Shown: positions 52,012-62,534, counted from the first letter of the stretch. The stretch: 64,000 nucleotides of DNA from JANQIV01 sp050117315 (GCA_050117315.1 JASFMY010000011.1:19155-83154), one strand, 5' to 3'. Notes: generated by a model not told the origin, from the sequence alone. A program made the numbers and translations.

Positions 52012-54411
52012 TTGAAGAAATTATTACAATTCAATTTGTTATTTTTTCTCTTATCGCTTTCTATCTTTTACAATAATCTATTTTCTCAGGTAAGTAACAC
52101 GATTTCTTCGGTAAATATTAGCGAAGCGAAAGAGGATGAACCAATAAATGTCCGGGTTGAATTATTGCAAACCCGGCCGATTTCAAATGTTAGATTTGCA
52201 TACTTGCCTTATGGCGGAACAGAATATTTAATTTATGATATGAATATAATAGGTCCCCTTGCAACTTTTACGATTCCCGGCGAGAATGTTAACCTTCCTT
52301 ACATATCATATTATATAATTGTGGATTTATTGGACGGCTCAAGAGAAGTTTATCCCCTTGGTGCTCCGGATGCTTCGAACCCTTTGCAGATAACTGTCGA
52401 AGCTTTATCGGAAAAGGATAAAGAAATTATTTTGCTTTCTCCTTCCATGGGAGAAATTATTGCTTTGGAGGACGTGTTTATTTCTGTTTCCTTTGTAAAA
52501 GCAAGTGATAATATTCATGTTCCTTCTACAAAAATATTTCTAAATGATAACGATATAACCGGCAACGTTTTATTTGCCGGGGACCTGGTACTTTTTTATT
52601 CTGAAAATTTCCCCGGTTCAGTTGGAACAGGTAATCAAAATTTAAGAATTGAAACCTATGATTCTACCGGTGCGCTTTACCATACGGTTGAATCTGATTT
52701 TCAAACTGTAAAATCCGGCTACTTTAAGGCGTTAACTTCGCAATTTAAATACAGAGGAAGTCTAGAGGCAGAATCAAGAAACGAACAATTTAACGATGAT
52801 TCCCAATGGTACAATAATGTAAAGGCAAACATAAGCGGAAATTATGACGAATGGAATTTCTCCGCCTATACTTATTTAACAAGTGAAGAAGAATCTTCAA
52901 GACAACCCCAGCACAGGTTTTCTGTCAGTATAGCTAATGAATGGTTTATATTAAAAGGGGGCGACACATACCCGAGGTTTCCAAAGTATATGCTTGACGG
53001 CAAAAGAGTAAGGGGATTTTACGGCGATTTAAGATTAGGATTCTTTAATCTGCAAACTTCATTTGGTGAAATAACAAGAAATGTTGAAGGCGAACTTTTA
53101 GAGACATATACTAAAGACGAAGCGCCTTTATCGTCGGATGTAATTGAAATTAATGAAGCGATGTATGATAATCCTTACGGCAAAGTCAATTTAGGAACAT
53201 ACGGCAGGGATATTTTTGCGATAAGACCTTCATTTGGAAGCGGTGAAAATTTCCAATTGGGATTTTCATACCTGCACTCAAAGGATGACATGAACTCAAT
53301 TGAATTTGGCGGAAGTCCGCAGGAAAACGCTGTAGCAGGCACAGACCTTAAATTTTCTCTCGATGATCAAAACATTGTTTTTAACGGGCAAGCGATGGTA
53401 AGCCTTTTTAACGAAGATATATCCTCCGGTGATTTTACCGATGCTCAAATTGATTCTGTTTTTGGACCCGGCAGTATATATGACGCCGATACGGAAGATA
53501 TAAAAAGGTTAAGGGATTTGGTAAGCAATTTTATTACAGTCAATCAATACGTAGGCCCGCTTAACCCCCAGGAATTATCGTCGCTTGCCGCCGAAGCGGG
53601 AGTAGAATTAAGTTACGTGTATAACAACCTGAATATAAAATATATATACCGCGGTAACGATTACCAATCCTTTGGACAGGACTATTTAAGGACAGATGTG
53701 AAAGGTATAAATATCGTTGATAGAATAAGAATGTTTGAGAATAAAGCTTTCCTTTCCTTGGGGTATGAAAGCCTTGACGATAATTTGCAGGAGACAAAAA
53801 TGTCAACTACAACTTATCAGACTATAAATACAACATTATCTATTTTCCCGAGAACCGATTTCCCTAATATCACTCTCGGCTATACAAACTATAATAATGA
53901 AAATGAAATTTCTCCTTCGGACACGGCAAACAGTCAATATTTGGTTGACGATCAAACAAATAAATTCCTGGCAAGATTATCCTATGACGTAAAAGCCGCC
54001 GGGGTAGATCATGCAGCTTCATTAAGCATTGTAAACTCAAATAAAGAAGATAACAGTACGGCAAATAATGATGCTCAATACACTTCTCTTTCATTATCCG
54101 TAAATAGTTATTGGGAAAAACATTTTACTACTTTTTTAAGTTTAATAAACTATGCAAGTGAAATTGCCGGTTTAGAATATAACTATTTTACATTTTCACT
54201 TGGCGGACGTTATAAAATGCTGGAAGATAAGCTGTTGTTAACGGCATCTTTAAGTCCGAGCTTCGGCGACTTTGAAAGGCAGTCGTTTGATCTTGTAGCA
54301 CAGTATGATGCTATTCAAAACTTGAGCTTTATTTTTCAGTTCAGGTATTACAATATTCCCGATCAGTCAAGCAACAGTGTTGCCGGCTTAACAACCAGAT
54401 TTAATTTTTAA
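52012..54411 (+). CDS. Large outer membrane beta-barrel protein, unknown
   Basis: 799 residues with a signal peptide (1-25), an Ig-like periplasmic or surface portion (about 30-235) and a long barrel-like region of alternating strands ending TTRFNF with a terminal Phe. There is no TonB plug or sorting domain. It uses a TTG start with a strong CGGAGGG site 5 bases before. It lies between the FecR protein and the cyclase, with gaps of 30 and 8 bases, so co-expression is likely. Confidence 0.75.
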   Translation: MKKLLQFNLLFFLLSLSIFYNNLFSQVSNTISSVNISEAKEDEPINVRVELLQTRPISNVRFAYLPYGGTEYLIYDMNIIGPLATFTIPGENVNLPYISYYIIVDLLDGSREVYPLGAPDASNPLQITVEALSEKDKEIILLSPSMGEIIALEDVFISVSFVKASDNIHVPSTKIFLNDNDITGNVLFAGDLVLFYSENFPGSVGTGNQNLRIETYDSTGALYHTVESDFQTVKSGYFKALTSQFKYRGSLEAESRNEQFNDDSQWYNNVKANISGNYDEWNFSAYTYLTSEEESSRQPQHRFSVSIANEWFILKGGDTYPRFPKYMLDGKRVRGFYGDLRLGFFNLQTSFGEITRNVEGELLETYTKDEAPLSSDVIEINEAMYDNPYGKVNLGTYGRDIFAIRPSFGSGENFQLGFSYLHSKDDMNSIEFGGSPQENAVAGTDLKFSLDDQNIVFNGQAMVSLFNEDISSGDFTDAQIDSVFGPGSIYDADTEDIKRLRDLVSNFITVNQYVGPLNPQELSSLAAEAGVELSYVYNNLNIKYIYRGNDYQSFGQDYLRTDVKGINIVDRIRMFENKAFLSLGYESLDDNLQETKMSTTTYQTINTTLSIFPRTDFPNITLGYTNYNNENEISPSDTANSQYLVDDQTNKFLARLSYDVKAAGVDHAASLSIVNSNKEDNSTANNDAQYTSLSLSVNSYWEKHFTTFLSLINYASEIAGLEYNYFTFSLGGRYKMLEDKLLLTASLSPSFGDFERQSFDLVAQYDAIQNLSFIFQFRYYNIPDQSSNSVAGLTTRFNF

Positions 54412-54419
54412 TAATCCGA

Positions 54420-56645
54420 ATGGCAAAAAAAAAACTAGAGCCGTTTTTATATAAGACGGCTACTTCATTTCTACTTGCACTTTTTGTAATAATAATTACA
54501 CAAGATATTTTTTTTACTATTGAACCTCTAAAAAGGCTTGAATCAAGGCTTACTGACGAAAGGTTTAAGCGGAGGGGAAATTACGAAATAAAAGATAGTT
54601 CAGATGTAATAATTCTTGAAATTACCCAGGAGACTTACGACCAGATACCTTCGCCTTATAATAGCTGGCCTTGGCCAAGATCTTATTTTGCAAAGATTAT
54701 TGAAAACTTAAGTGAAGCGGGAGTTAGAGCAATAGGGATTGACCTTGTAATGTCTAATACGGATCAATTTGATCCGGCGGATGATTCGATATTGTTTGAA
54801 ACAATTAGTAATACAAAGAATGTTGTTGTTGCCGGGAAAGTAAACACAAGAAATGAAGCTGTAATTAGTGAATCCGGTAAAACAAATAAGGGTGTCATAA
54901 CAAAACAAAAAGCAAATTACGGGAGCCTGTTTTTTGAGGCTGACAGTTCAATAGGTATAGTACAGGTAATAAATGATTTTGACGGTGTTCACAGAAGGTA
55001 CAGACCGTTTGTTTATTCATTTGTTACCGAAACGAAAATACCTTCATTCGGGTTTGCCTTATTAAATAAGTATTACGGGGAACATCAATTTTATACATGT
55101 AATTATACGGACGAACACTTTGTCTATCATGGTAAAGTAATCCCGCGTTTTGACCGAACGTCAATCCTAATAAACTTTTACGGGCCTGCAAGAACGTTTC
55201 CTCATTACAAGTTCATTAATGTTTTGGATGATAAAGATTTTAAAACAACAGACGAAATAGAATTAGAAGTTGAGTTAAATACATGGGATGATCCTGACTA
55301 CGGGTTACTGCATAGCGGTATATTCAGAGACAAGATTGTGATAATCGGTTCAACAATGCCGGAAGATAAAGACTTGCTGCCTGTATCAATTTCCAAAGGC
55401 GAGCAGGAAGGCGATAATGTTATTTACGGGGTTGAGTTTTACGCAAATATAATTCAAAACATTATCTGGAATGATTTCATAGAAAAGCAATCCCAAAGAA
55501 ATGAAATTATCTTAATAATCATTCTGTCGGTAATGATCTTTTTTATCACATCATTTCTCAAAGAAGTAAAATCAAAACTTCATTTACTGTTTGAAGTAGT
55601 TTCAATAGCTATAGCAGTGATTGGAGTGTTTGTAGTTTACGAACTGGGTGTTTATCTCTTTATAAACAACCAATATTTGATTTCAATAATAAGTCCTTCG
55701 TTTGCAATAATAATAGGTTATTTCGGCAGTATTGCTTACCACTTTGTAAAAGAAAGAAAACAGAATCAGCTGATTAAAGGAATGTTCGGGACTTATGTAA
55801 GTAAAGAGTTGGTTAACCAGTTACTGGCTGACCCGGATAAATTGAAACTCGGAGGTGAACAGAAAAATTTGACTATTATGTTCAGCGATATAGCCGGGTT
55901 TACACCTTTTTCAGAAGGTAAACAGCCGGAAGAAGTGGTGAATTTTGTTAATGAGTTTTTAACCGAGATGACCGAGATAATAAACAATAATAAGGGAACA
56001 CTTGATAAATATCTGGGTGATGCGGTAATGGCTTTCTGGGGTGCCCCCATTGATATACGGCACCATCACCTTTATGCATGCAAATCTGCAATTCAAATGC
56101 AGGAAAAATTGAATGAGCTAAACAAACGCTGGAGCAAAACGCAAAAGGATAAACTCAAAATAAGAATTGGAATAAACAGCGGGGAAGTAGTTGTAGGAAA
56201 TATCGGCGGTGAAAACAGGTTTGACTACACTGTTATGGGCGATAACGTTAATTTAACTTCGCGGTTAGAGGGCGCAAATAAATTATACAACACAAGTATT
56301 ATGATGAGCCACGAAACTTATATAAATGTTAAGGAATTATTTCACGCGCGTGAACTCGACATAATTAGGGTAAAAGGTAAATCCGAGCCTACTAAAGTCT
56401 ATGAGTTGATCGGCGATTATGATGATGAAAACGCTAAGAAAAAAATGAATCGGTTGAAAGATTACTTCAAAGGTCTTGATCTCTATAAGCAGAAAAGATT
56501 CAATGAAGCAGCAAAATATTTTATTGAATCAATTGAAAAATATGATGACGAGCCTTCAAAGGTTTATATGAAAAGGTGCGGCATTTATATTGACAACCCG
56601 CCGGATAAAGATTGGGACGGTGTTTTCGTTATGACAACAAAATAA
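54420..56645 (+). CDS. CHASE2-domain adenylate cyclase
   Basis: 741 residues. An N-terminal membrane helix (about 13-33), then a periplasmic CHASE2 sensor (about 40-340, WPWPRSYFAKIIENLSEAGVRAIGIDLVM), three membrane helices (about 360-440) and a class III cyclase domain (about 475-640). Metal aspartates are Asp490 (FSDIAGFT) and Asp534 (YLGDAVMAFWG). Base-selecting Lys530 and Asp602 indicate ATP, so cAMP is the likely product. NLTSRLE carries the transition-state Asn and Arg. A short TPR-like tail (about 665-715) follows. Confidence 0.92.
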   Translation: MAKKKLEPFLYKTATSFLLALFVIIITQDIFFTIEPLKRLESRLTDERFKRRGNYEIKDSSDVIILEITQETYDQIPSPYNSWPWPRSYFAKIIENLSEAGVRAIGIDLVMSNTDQFDPADDSILFETISNTKNVVVAGKVNTRNEAVISESGKTNKGVITKQKANYGSLFFEADSSIGIVQVINDFDGVHRRYRPFVYSFVTETKIPSFGFALLNKYYGEHQFYTCNYTDEHFVYHGKVIPRFDRTSILINFYGPARTFPHYKFINVLDDKDFKTTDEIELEVELNTWDDPDYGLLHSGIFRDKIVIIGSTMPEDKDLLPVSISKGEQEGDNVIYGVEFYANIIQNIIWNDFIEKQSQRNEIILIIILSVMIFFITSFLKEVKSKLHLLFEVVSIAIAVIGVFVVYELGVYLFINNQYLISIISPSFAIIIGYFGSIAYHFVKERKQNQLIKGMFGTYVSKELVNQLLADPDKLKLGGEQKNLTIMFSDIAGFTPFSEGKQPEEVVNFVNEFLTEMTEIINNNKGTLDKYLGDAVMAFWGAPIDIRHHHLYACKSAIQMQEKLNELNKRWSKTQKDKLKIRIGINSGEVVVGNIGGENRFDYTVMGDNVNLTSRLEGANKLYNTSIMMSHETYINVKELFHARELDIIRVKGKSEPTKVYELIGDYDDENAKKKMNRLKDYFKGLDLYKQKRFNEAAKYFIESIEKYDDEPSKVYMKRCGIYIDNPPDKDWDGVFVMTTK

Positions 56646-56649
56646 ATTA

Positions 56650-57735
56650 TTACTTCCCAACTTTGTAAATATTAATCACCGCAACTATTAAAAAGAAAAA
56701 ATTTGAAAACCATGCGGTTAGAAACGGATTTAAAACACCGTTCTTTCCGAATGCCTGGCTTATCTGCATAAATGATAAATAAATAAAAGTAAATAATAAA
56801 CTTATCCCGAATTGAAGTGCGATACCGCCTTTTCTTTTATTGGCCGACATGGGAACGCCGAACAATACTACTATCAGGCTTGCAAACGAAAATGCAATTT
56901 TAGAATGATACTCTATGTAAATTCTTGTCGGATCGTTGCCTGCTCTCAATTGTTCAGTTGCAAACTCGTCTAATTCTGTCAGCGTCATTTCTTCAGGCTT
57001 TCTTTGCTTCTTTATAACGTCGGCAGGATTAAAATTCAGGTAATTAATGGAAAGTGTATCAAAATATTTTGCCGATTCGGTGCTGTCCGTAAAATTTCTT
57101 TTAACTCCGTTTATCAACTGCCAGCTATTTTCAAGAGTATCATATTTCATTCTTTCCGCATCAATTCTTGAAATCATTTTGGTAATATCTTTTTCATCAA
57201 ATTCCTGGATGCTTATTCTAGTTGCCTGGTCAATATCAACAGAATATGAAACAATCGATACAATTCTTGTTTTACTGTCCTGGAAAAAAATATTCCTGCC
57301 GAGACTAACCACATCCTTCTTCATGTAATTTTGTTCTATAAAAACTTTGTGCTTGTTGGCCATTGGAACAATATAACCTCCGAATCCCACTGAGATTATG
57401 CTTACTGTAAACCCGATAACCAAAAAACTGGTCATTATCCTATAAATACTTACGCCGGAAGATTTAATAGCGGTTAATTCATTTTGAGTTGCCATTCTAC
57501 CGACTGTAAATAAACAGGAAAGCAGAACCGCAACCGGGGTCATTAAGCGGATTATTTCAGGAATAAAAACCATATAGTATTGAAAAATAATATCACTTGA
57601 GACATTTTGATCAATGAAATCATCCAGGTTTTCCATCATATCGATTACTGCAAAGAAAGATGTAAAAGCAATAAGCCCAAAAATGAATGACTGAATAAAC
57701 TGTTTAAGAAAATATCTATCTATTATTTTAATCAT
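56650..57735 (-). CDS. LPS export permease, LptF/LptG family
   Basis: 361 residues with N- and C-terminal groups of three membrane helices and a periplasmic beta-jellyroll between (about 115-255). IIDRYFLKQFIQSFIFGLIAFTSFFAVIDMMEN is the family N-terminus; FGVPMSANKRKGGIALQFGISLLFTFIYL closes it. With the neighbouring paralogue it forms the LptB2FG transporter that lifts LPS from the inner membrane. It overlaps that gene by 8 bases. Which of the two is F and which G cannot be set from this alone. Confidence 0.9.
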   Translation of the reverse strand: MIKIIDRYFLKQFIQSFIFGLIAFTSFFAVIDMMENLDDFIDQNVSSDIIFQYYMVFIPEIIRLMTPVAVLLSCLFTVGRMATQNELTAIKSSGVSIYRIMTSFLVIGFTVSIISVGFGGYIVPMANKHKVFIEQNYMKKDVVSLGRNIFFQDSKTRIVSIVSYSVDIDQATRISIQEFDEKDITKMISRIDAERMKYDTLENSWQLINGVKRNFTDSTESAKYFDTLSINYLNFNPADVIKKQRKPEEMTLTELDEFATEQLRAGNDPTRIYIEYHSKIAFSFASLIVVLFGVPMSANKRKGGIALQFGISLLFTFIYLSFMQISQAFGKNGVLNPFLTAWFSNFFFLIVAVINIYKVGK

Positions 57736-59092
57736 TGTTTGAAGAAGTTCTCATTTTTTTCGGAATAAATTTTTGAAAAAAAGTGAAGTTCAGCGAAACC
57801 CTTTCCTTCGCGCTTTTTATTGTGAGCCATATTCCAAGAATCATTAGTAAAACATTTGCGCTCCACATTCCCCAAAACGGCGAAAGCAAACTTCTGTCTG
57901 CTAATTTTTCTCCGGCAATTAAAAAAGCCCAGTAAATCAAGAAGAAGATAAGACTTATTCCTGCCGCGACGCCGAAACCGCCTTTTCTGGTCATAGTACC
58001 GAGCGGCGCGCCGATCAAAATAAAAACAATACATGCAAACGGGAGCGAATATTTTTTATGTATTTCAACCCAGTACCTGTTTGTTCTTTTCTTATTCGAT
58101 TGAATTTTGTTGAGGCTGGACAATAAGCTGTTCTTCGCCTTGTTGATTTTTTCTCCGGCTCTTAAATAAATATGCTCTAGATTGTTTGTCTTTGTTTTGC
58201 TGCCGGAAGAAGTTTTTAGTGAATCAAAAGTTATATACTGGTGAACTCTCAGATCAAGTTCATAATTGTAGTCTTTCGCCATTTGGTTCAGGCTGTCTAC
58301 GATAACTATCATGTCCTGAGCCCCGAGTTCCCTGTCTCCGCGCGGTCCGGTAAAGTTGCTTTGTTCAAAAGAGAACTGATCGGCATCCATTACAATTTTA
58401 TGTTTATCAAAGAGCAGTTTTCTGTAAACCTTATTGTCGTTAATCTCGGATTCATGAATTTCGCCGTCTTTTAAATCCATAATTAATTTTTTTTGATCGA
58501 AAGAAAAATATATTATTCCCTCTTCTGCAGAAACAACGTTAAGTTTGCCCGGGGTCGAGTTATCATAAATAGTCACATCCTTTAATACATTGGAGTTTGG
58601 CAATATTTCCCTTGAAAGAATTGAATATCTTTTTACTTCTTGGGAAAAAACACCCGGCACTAAGGATAGGGTAGGTTTCTTTTTTGAAATATCCTGCAAC
58701 AAAATCCTCGCAGCGTGATTGGCATTAGGATAAACGTGGTTGTTAAATTGAATTAACAAAGCTGCAATAATTATTGACATGATGAAAGGACCTATCATCA
58801 TTTTGTATAAACTGACACCGCTTGCTTTCATAATTGCTACTTCGTTTTCCTGCGTCATTCCGCCGAATGCCATCAGAGTGGAAACCAGCACAGACATAGG
58901 CACTACAAGCACCACCATCCACGCAAGGTTAAAAGTAATTAACTTAAATATCACCCAGGCGCTTAATCCTTTTCCCACAAGCCTGTCGGCAGATTTCATT
59001 AAAAACTGGAGAAGGAAAACGGAGATTAAAGTAACACACGAAAACAAAAAAGGGTAAACATGGTTGCGTATTATGTATAGGAATAAAATCAT
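57728..59092 (-). CDS. LPS export permease, LptF/LptG family
   Basis: 454 residues, longer than its partner because of an extended periplasmic part (about 130-340, with a helical TNNLEHIYLRAGEKINKAKNSLLSSLNKIQSNKK). The helices at both ends and GAPLGTMTRKGGFGVAAGISLIFFLIYWAFLIAGE are typical. It is the first gene of the minus-strand pair, and the 178 bases upstream form a divergent promoter region with the M20 peptidase gene. Confidence 0.9.
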   Translation of the reverse strand: MILFLYIIRNHVYPFLFSCVTLISVFLLQFLMKSADRLVGKGLSAWVIFKLITFNLAWMVVLVVPMSVLVSTLMAFGGMTQENEVAIMKASGVSLYKMMIGPFIMSIIIAALLIQFNNHVYPNANHAARILLQDISKKKPTLSLVPGVFSQEVKRYSILSREILPNSNVLKDVTIYDNSTPGKLNVVSAEEGIIYFSFDQKKLIMDLKDGEIHESEINDNKVYRKLLFDKHKIVMDADQFSFEQSNFTGPRGDRELGAQDMIVIVDSLNQMAKDYNYELDLRVHQYITFDSLKTSSGSKTKTNNLEHIYLRAGEKINKAKNSLLSSLNKIQSNKKRTNRYWVEIHKKYSLPFACIVFILIGAPLGTMTRKGGFGVAAGISLIFFLIYWAFLIAGEKLADRSLLSPFWGMWSANVLLMILGIWLTIKSAKERVSLNFTFFQKFIPKKMRTSSNND

Positions 59093-59270
59093 GCAACAAA
59101 TAGAAACTTTTAGAGTGTGAAAAAATGTTTACTAACTATAAAGTATCGTAAAAGAAATATACTAAGTACTATAAAATTCTTATATTTTCTTTTAGAAAAT
59201 ATAAAAATATTTTCAATAAGTAAGTTATACATTACTAAAGAAAAAAAGTTAAAAATATAGGAGAAACAGC

Positions 59271-60635
59271 GTGGAGCAAATAATAGGATATCTGAAAGAA
59301 AATTTTGATAACCACTTAGAGGAATTAAAAGAGTTTATAAGTATTCCCAGTATTAGTGCTTTAGCGCAACATAAAAAAGATATGCAGAATTGTGCAAAGT
59401 ATGTAAGTACCCAGTTAAAAAAAGCCGGAATGAAAAAAGTAAAATTATATAAGACTGAAGGGAACCCCCTGGTGTACGGTGAATGGATGGGAGCACCGGG
59501 AAAACCGACTGTATTAATCTATGGTCATTATGATGTTCAACCCGTTGACCCTTTGGAACTATGGGATAACCCGCCTTTTGAAGCGACTATAAAAGACGGA
59601 AAAATCTTTGCCCGCGGTGCTAATGATAACAAAGGTCAATGTTTTGTTCACATTAAAGCCGTTGAAGCATACATGAAAACCAAAGGTAAACTTCCTGTTA
59701 ATGTAAAATTCATAATTGAAGGTGAAGAAGAGGTTGGAAGCGAAAGCATTGAAAAATTCTTAAAACAAAATAAAAATCTTTTGAAATGTGATTCGGTTCT
59801 AATATCCGATACAAGCATGTATGCCGAGGGAGTGCCGACAATTAGCTATGGGCTAAGAGGCTTGTGCTATATGGAAATTGAAGTAACCGGCCCTAACAAA
59901 GATTTACACTCCGGCAGCTTTGGCGGATCGGTTGCTAACCCTATTAATGAACTGGCAAAGATAATTGCAAAACTTCAAAACGATAAAGGCAAAATTACTA
60001 TTCCTAATTTTTATGAAGACGTAAAAAAAATTACCAAGGTAGAAAAAGAAAATATAAAGAAACTAAGATTCTCCGATAAAAAATATGCTAAAGAATTAAA
60101 TGTAAAAGAACTTTTCGGCGAGAGTGGTTATTCAACCTTGGAAAGGCTTTGGGTAAGGCCCACATTGGACTGCAACGGAATAGTAGGAGGTTTTATTGAA
60201 GAAGGCGCCAAAACTGTACTGCCTTCAAAAGCTTCTGCAAAAGTATCAATGAGATTAGTGCCTGACCAGAACCCTAAAACAATTGCAAAACTATTTACAA
60301 AATATGTAAAAGATATTGCCCCGAAACATGTAAAAGTTGAAGTTAAAGAAATGCACGGCGGGAATCCTTTTTATGCTCCTTTGGACGATAAAGCTATCCA
60401 GGCCGGGGCGGCAGCAACAGCAAAAGCCTTCGGTAAAAAAACTGTCTTTACACGCGAAGGCGGATCAATACCTATTGTTGTAGAATTTAACAAACAGCTA
60501 AAAGCGACGGTTGTACTAATGGGATTAGGGCTTGATTCCGATAATATTCATTCTCCTAATGAACATTTTAGACTGGACAACTTTGAAAAAGGATTATACA
60601 GCTCGGCTTATTTCTTTGATGAGTATTCAAAATAA
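59271..60635 (+). CDS. M20 family dipeptidase
   Basis: 454 residues; a di-zinc exopeptidase or dipeptidase. Metal and catalytic motifs: LIYGHYDVQPVDP, RGANDNKGQ, IEGEEEVGSES (Glu pair), ISDTSMYAEG, and the late GLDSDNIHSPNEHFR with the last His. A dimerisation lid domain lies at about 205-370. The start is GTG with AGGAGA 8 bases before. Which dipeptides it cleaves is not determined. Confidence 0.93.
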   Translation: MEQIIGYLKENFDNHLEELKEFISIPSISALAQHKKDMQNCAKYVSTQLKKAGMKKVKLYKTEGNPLVYGEWMGAPGKPTVLIYGHYDVQPVDPLELWDNPPFEATIKDGKIFARGANDNKGQCFVHIKAVEAYMKTKGKLPVNVKFIIEGEEEVGSESIEKFLKQNKNLLKCDSVLISDTSMYAEGVPTISYGLRGLCYMEIEVTGPNKDLHSGSFGGSVANPINELAKIIAKLQNDKGKITIPNFYEDVKKITKVEKENIKKLRFSDKKYAKELNVKELFGESGYSTLERLWVRPTLDCNGIVGGFIEEGAKTVLPSKASAKVSMRLVPDQNPKTIAKLFTKYVKDIAPKHVKVEVKEMHGGNPFYAPLDDKAIQAGAAATAKAFGKKTVFTREGGSIPIVVEFNKQLKATVVLMGLGLDSDNIHSPNEHFRLDNFEKGLYSSAYFFDEYSK

Positions 60636-60653
60636 TAAGAGATAAGAGACAAA

Positions 60654-61493
60654 ATGAAAACGAGAATAATAATATTATTCATTCTGTCGGCAGTACTTTT
60701 TTACACTTGCGGGGATGATGTTGGAGGCGGCAAGCCCGAAACATCCCCCACAAAAGATAAAAATATTAGAGAATATAATTTAAAAGTTGAAGAGGAGCAG
60801 ACTAAACAGAGAACACCTTGCGATACGCTTTCTTTAAAGCAATACATCATTGACGATTATCCCGCAGGCGACTACCTCGTTGAATTTGACAGAACATATA
60901 CTTATACAATCCCGAAACCTGCTGTTCTTTACTATAAAGACGATGCAAATTATATATTTGCGGTGGTTGCAAAATCAAAAGAAGGTGAAAGGTATATTGA
61001 ACCCAAAAACGTTGTCGGTTACGAGTCAAGTTTTATAAATCTTGATAGTACTAAGCTTGGAACCGCATTTTTCTATTTAACCCTTTTCGAATGTGACGGC
61101 GACGGCAATTTTGAAGCACTATGGGAAGCTGAAGTGCCTATTCACGGAGGGTTTAATTCCATGACAATGCATACATGGCGTACAACAAAAAAAGCTGTAA
61201 AGTATATTAAGCTGAACTTTGAAGCCGGTATAATTTCGGGTCATAGGGATTATAATTATTTTCTAATTGACGGAATAAGAAATAAGCCGCATCTTATGGA
61301 AACCTATGAAGGCATTGCTCATAAAAGAATCTTGGCAAATGTTAACAATGACTTTTATCCTGATTATTATGAGTTCAGGTTTATTGACACTTTGGACTAT
61401 AACAAGATGCTGGATTCAATTCCTTTTTACTGGGACACAACAAAGAGCCTTTATGTAACTAAGTTTAATAGACGATGGTGGAGGAAATATTAA
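60654..61493 (+). CDS. Putative lipoprotein, unknown function
   Basis: 279 residues. A signal with hydrophobic core ends LFYTCGDD, so Cys19 is the probable lipid site. A charged linker (about 25-50) leads into a beta-rich domain with ECDGDGNFEALWEAEVPIHGGFN and many aromatic residues. I recognise no family. It lies 18 bases after the M20 gene and 14 bases before the ygfZ-like gene. Confidence 0.7.
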   Translation: MKTRIIILFILSAVLFYTCGDDVGGGKPETSPTKDKNIREYNLKVEEEQTKQRTPCDTLSLKQYIIDDYPAGDYLVEFDRTYTYTIPKPAVLYYKDDANYIFAVVAKSKEGERYIEPKNVVGYESSFINLDSTKLGTAFFYLTLFECDGDGNFEALWEAEVPIHGGFNSMTMHTWRTTKKAVKYIKLNFEAGIISGHRDYNYFLIDGIRNKPHLMETYEGIAHKRILANVNNDFYPDYYEFRFIDTLDYNKMLDSIPFYWDTTKSLYVTKFNRRWWRKY

Positions 61494-61507
61494 GAAAGGG
61501 ATATTAA

Positions 61508-62533
61508 ATGTTCTTTAACAGGAAAAAAGAGGTTGAAAAAAATAAACTGTTAGATAATTATAATTTGATACGTAATGAAATTGCGATTAGGGATATTTCT
61601 GATAAATGTTTAATAAAATTGGAAGGAAAAGATGCTTTAGCTTTTCTTCATAGAATTTCAACAAACCATGTAAAGGAATTAAAAGAACACGAAATTAAGA
61701 AGACTCTATTTCTGAATGATAAAGGAAGGATAATTGATAGAACCATACTTTTGGTTATGGACGGAGCCTATTGGCTTTCGGGAAGCAAAGGCAACGGATT
61801 TAGATTAAGAAGCTGGCTGGAAAAATATATTATTACTGAAGATATTACTACCGAGGACATCACCGAATCATTTTTCAAAATTGAGTTAATCGGGAAATCA
61901 TCCGGCTCATATTTAACGCAAATTTTCGGTGGTGAAATTGATAGCGTAAACAGCTCAAGATTTGTTAAACTTTATGTTGATGAAGAGGGGCTGGTAATAT
62001 TTAAAAATTATGAAAAGGATCATATTGATAGATTTATAATTGTAGGTAACAGAAATCTCAAAGAGAAGTTACTTGAAAAACTAAACGAAAATAATAACCT
62101 ATTTACCGCCGGGTTAATAAAGGAAGATACTTATAATATTTACCGCGTTGAAGAAGGCATACCCGACTCAACAAATGAAATTAATGATGAATTTATTCCC
62201 AGTGAATTGGAACTGCTGAATGAAATAGATTTTACAAAAGGATGTTACATAGGCCAGGAAATTATAGCAAGGCTGGATACCTACGACAAAGTTCAAAAAG
62301 GACTTGGAGGAATTGAATTCGTTGATGATGAAATTAAAGAAGAAGATTTTTCATTGGTTGATTTATCAAATAAAGAAGTAGGGATAATAACTTCAATAGC
62401 TAAATCAATAAAGCAGGATAAATGGATAGGGCTTGCAGTTATAAGAAAAGCCTTTAATAATGACGGGCAGGAATTAAATGCAGTCGGCGAAAAAAACAAT
62501 TATAAAGTAATAGTTAAGAAACTGCCGTTTTAA
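61508..62533 (+). CDS. YgfZ/GcvT-domain folate-binding protein
   Basis: 341 residues. A tetrahydrofolate-binding, aminomethyltransferase-like protein that helps assembly or repair of Fe-S enzymes. The YgfZ signature KGCYIGQEIIARLDTYDKV starts at Lys244 and includes Cys246. The N-terminus has ALAFLHRISTNHVKEL and TLFLNDKGRIIDRTILL. It leads directly (1 base gap) into a cobalamin adenosyltransferase. Confidence 0.9.
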   Translation: MFFNRKKEVEKNKLLDNYNLIRNEIAIRDISDKCLIKLEGKDALAFLHRISTNHVKELKEHEIKKTLFLNDKGRIIDRTILLVMDGAYWLSGSKGNGFRLRSWLEKYIITEDITTEDITESFFKIELIGKSSGSYLTQIFGGEIDSVNSSRFVKLYVDEEGLVIFKNYEKDHIDRFIIVGNRNLKEKLLEKLNENNNLFTAGLIKEDTYNIYRVEEGIPDSTNEINDEFIPSELELLNEIDFTKGCYIGQEIIARLDTYDKVQKGLGGIEFVDDEIKEEDFSLVDLSNKEVGIITSIAKSIKQDKWIGLAVIRKAFNNDGQELNAVGEKNNYKVIVKKLPF

Positions 62534-62534
62534 T

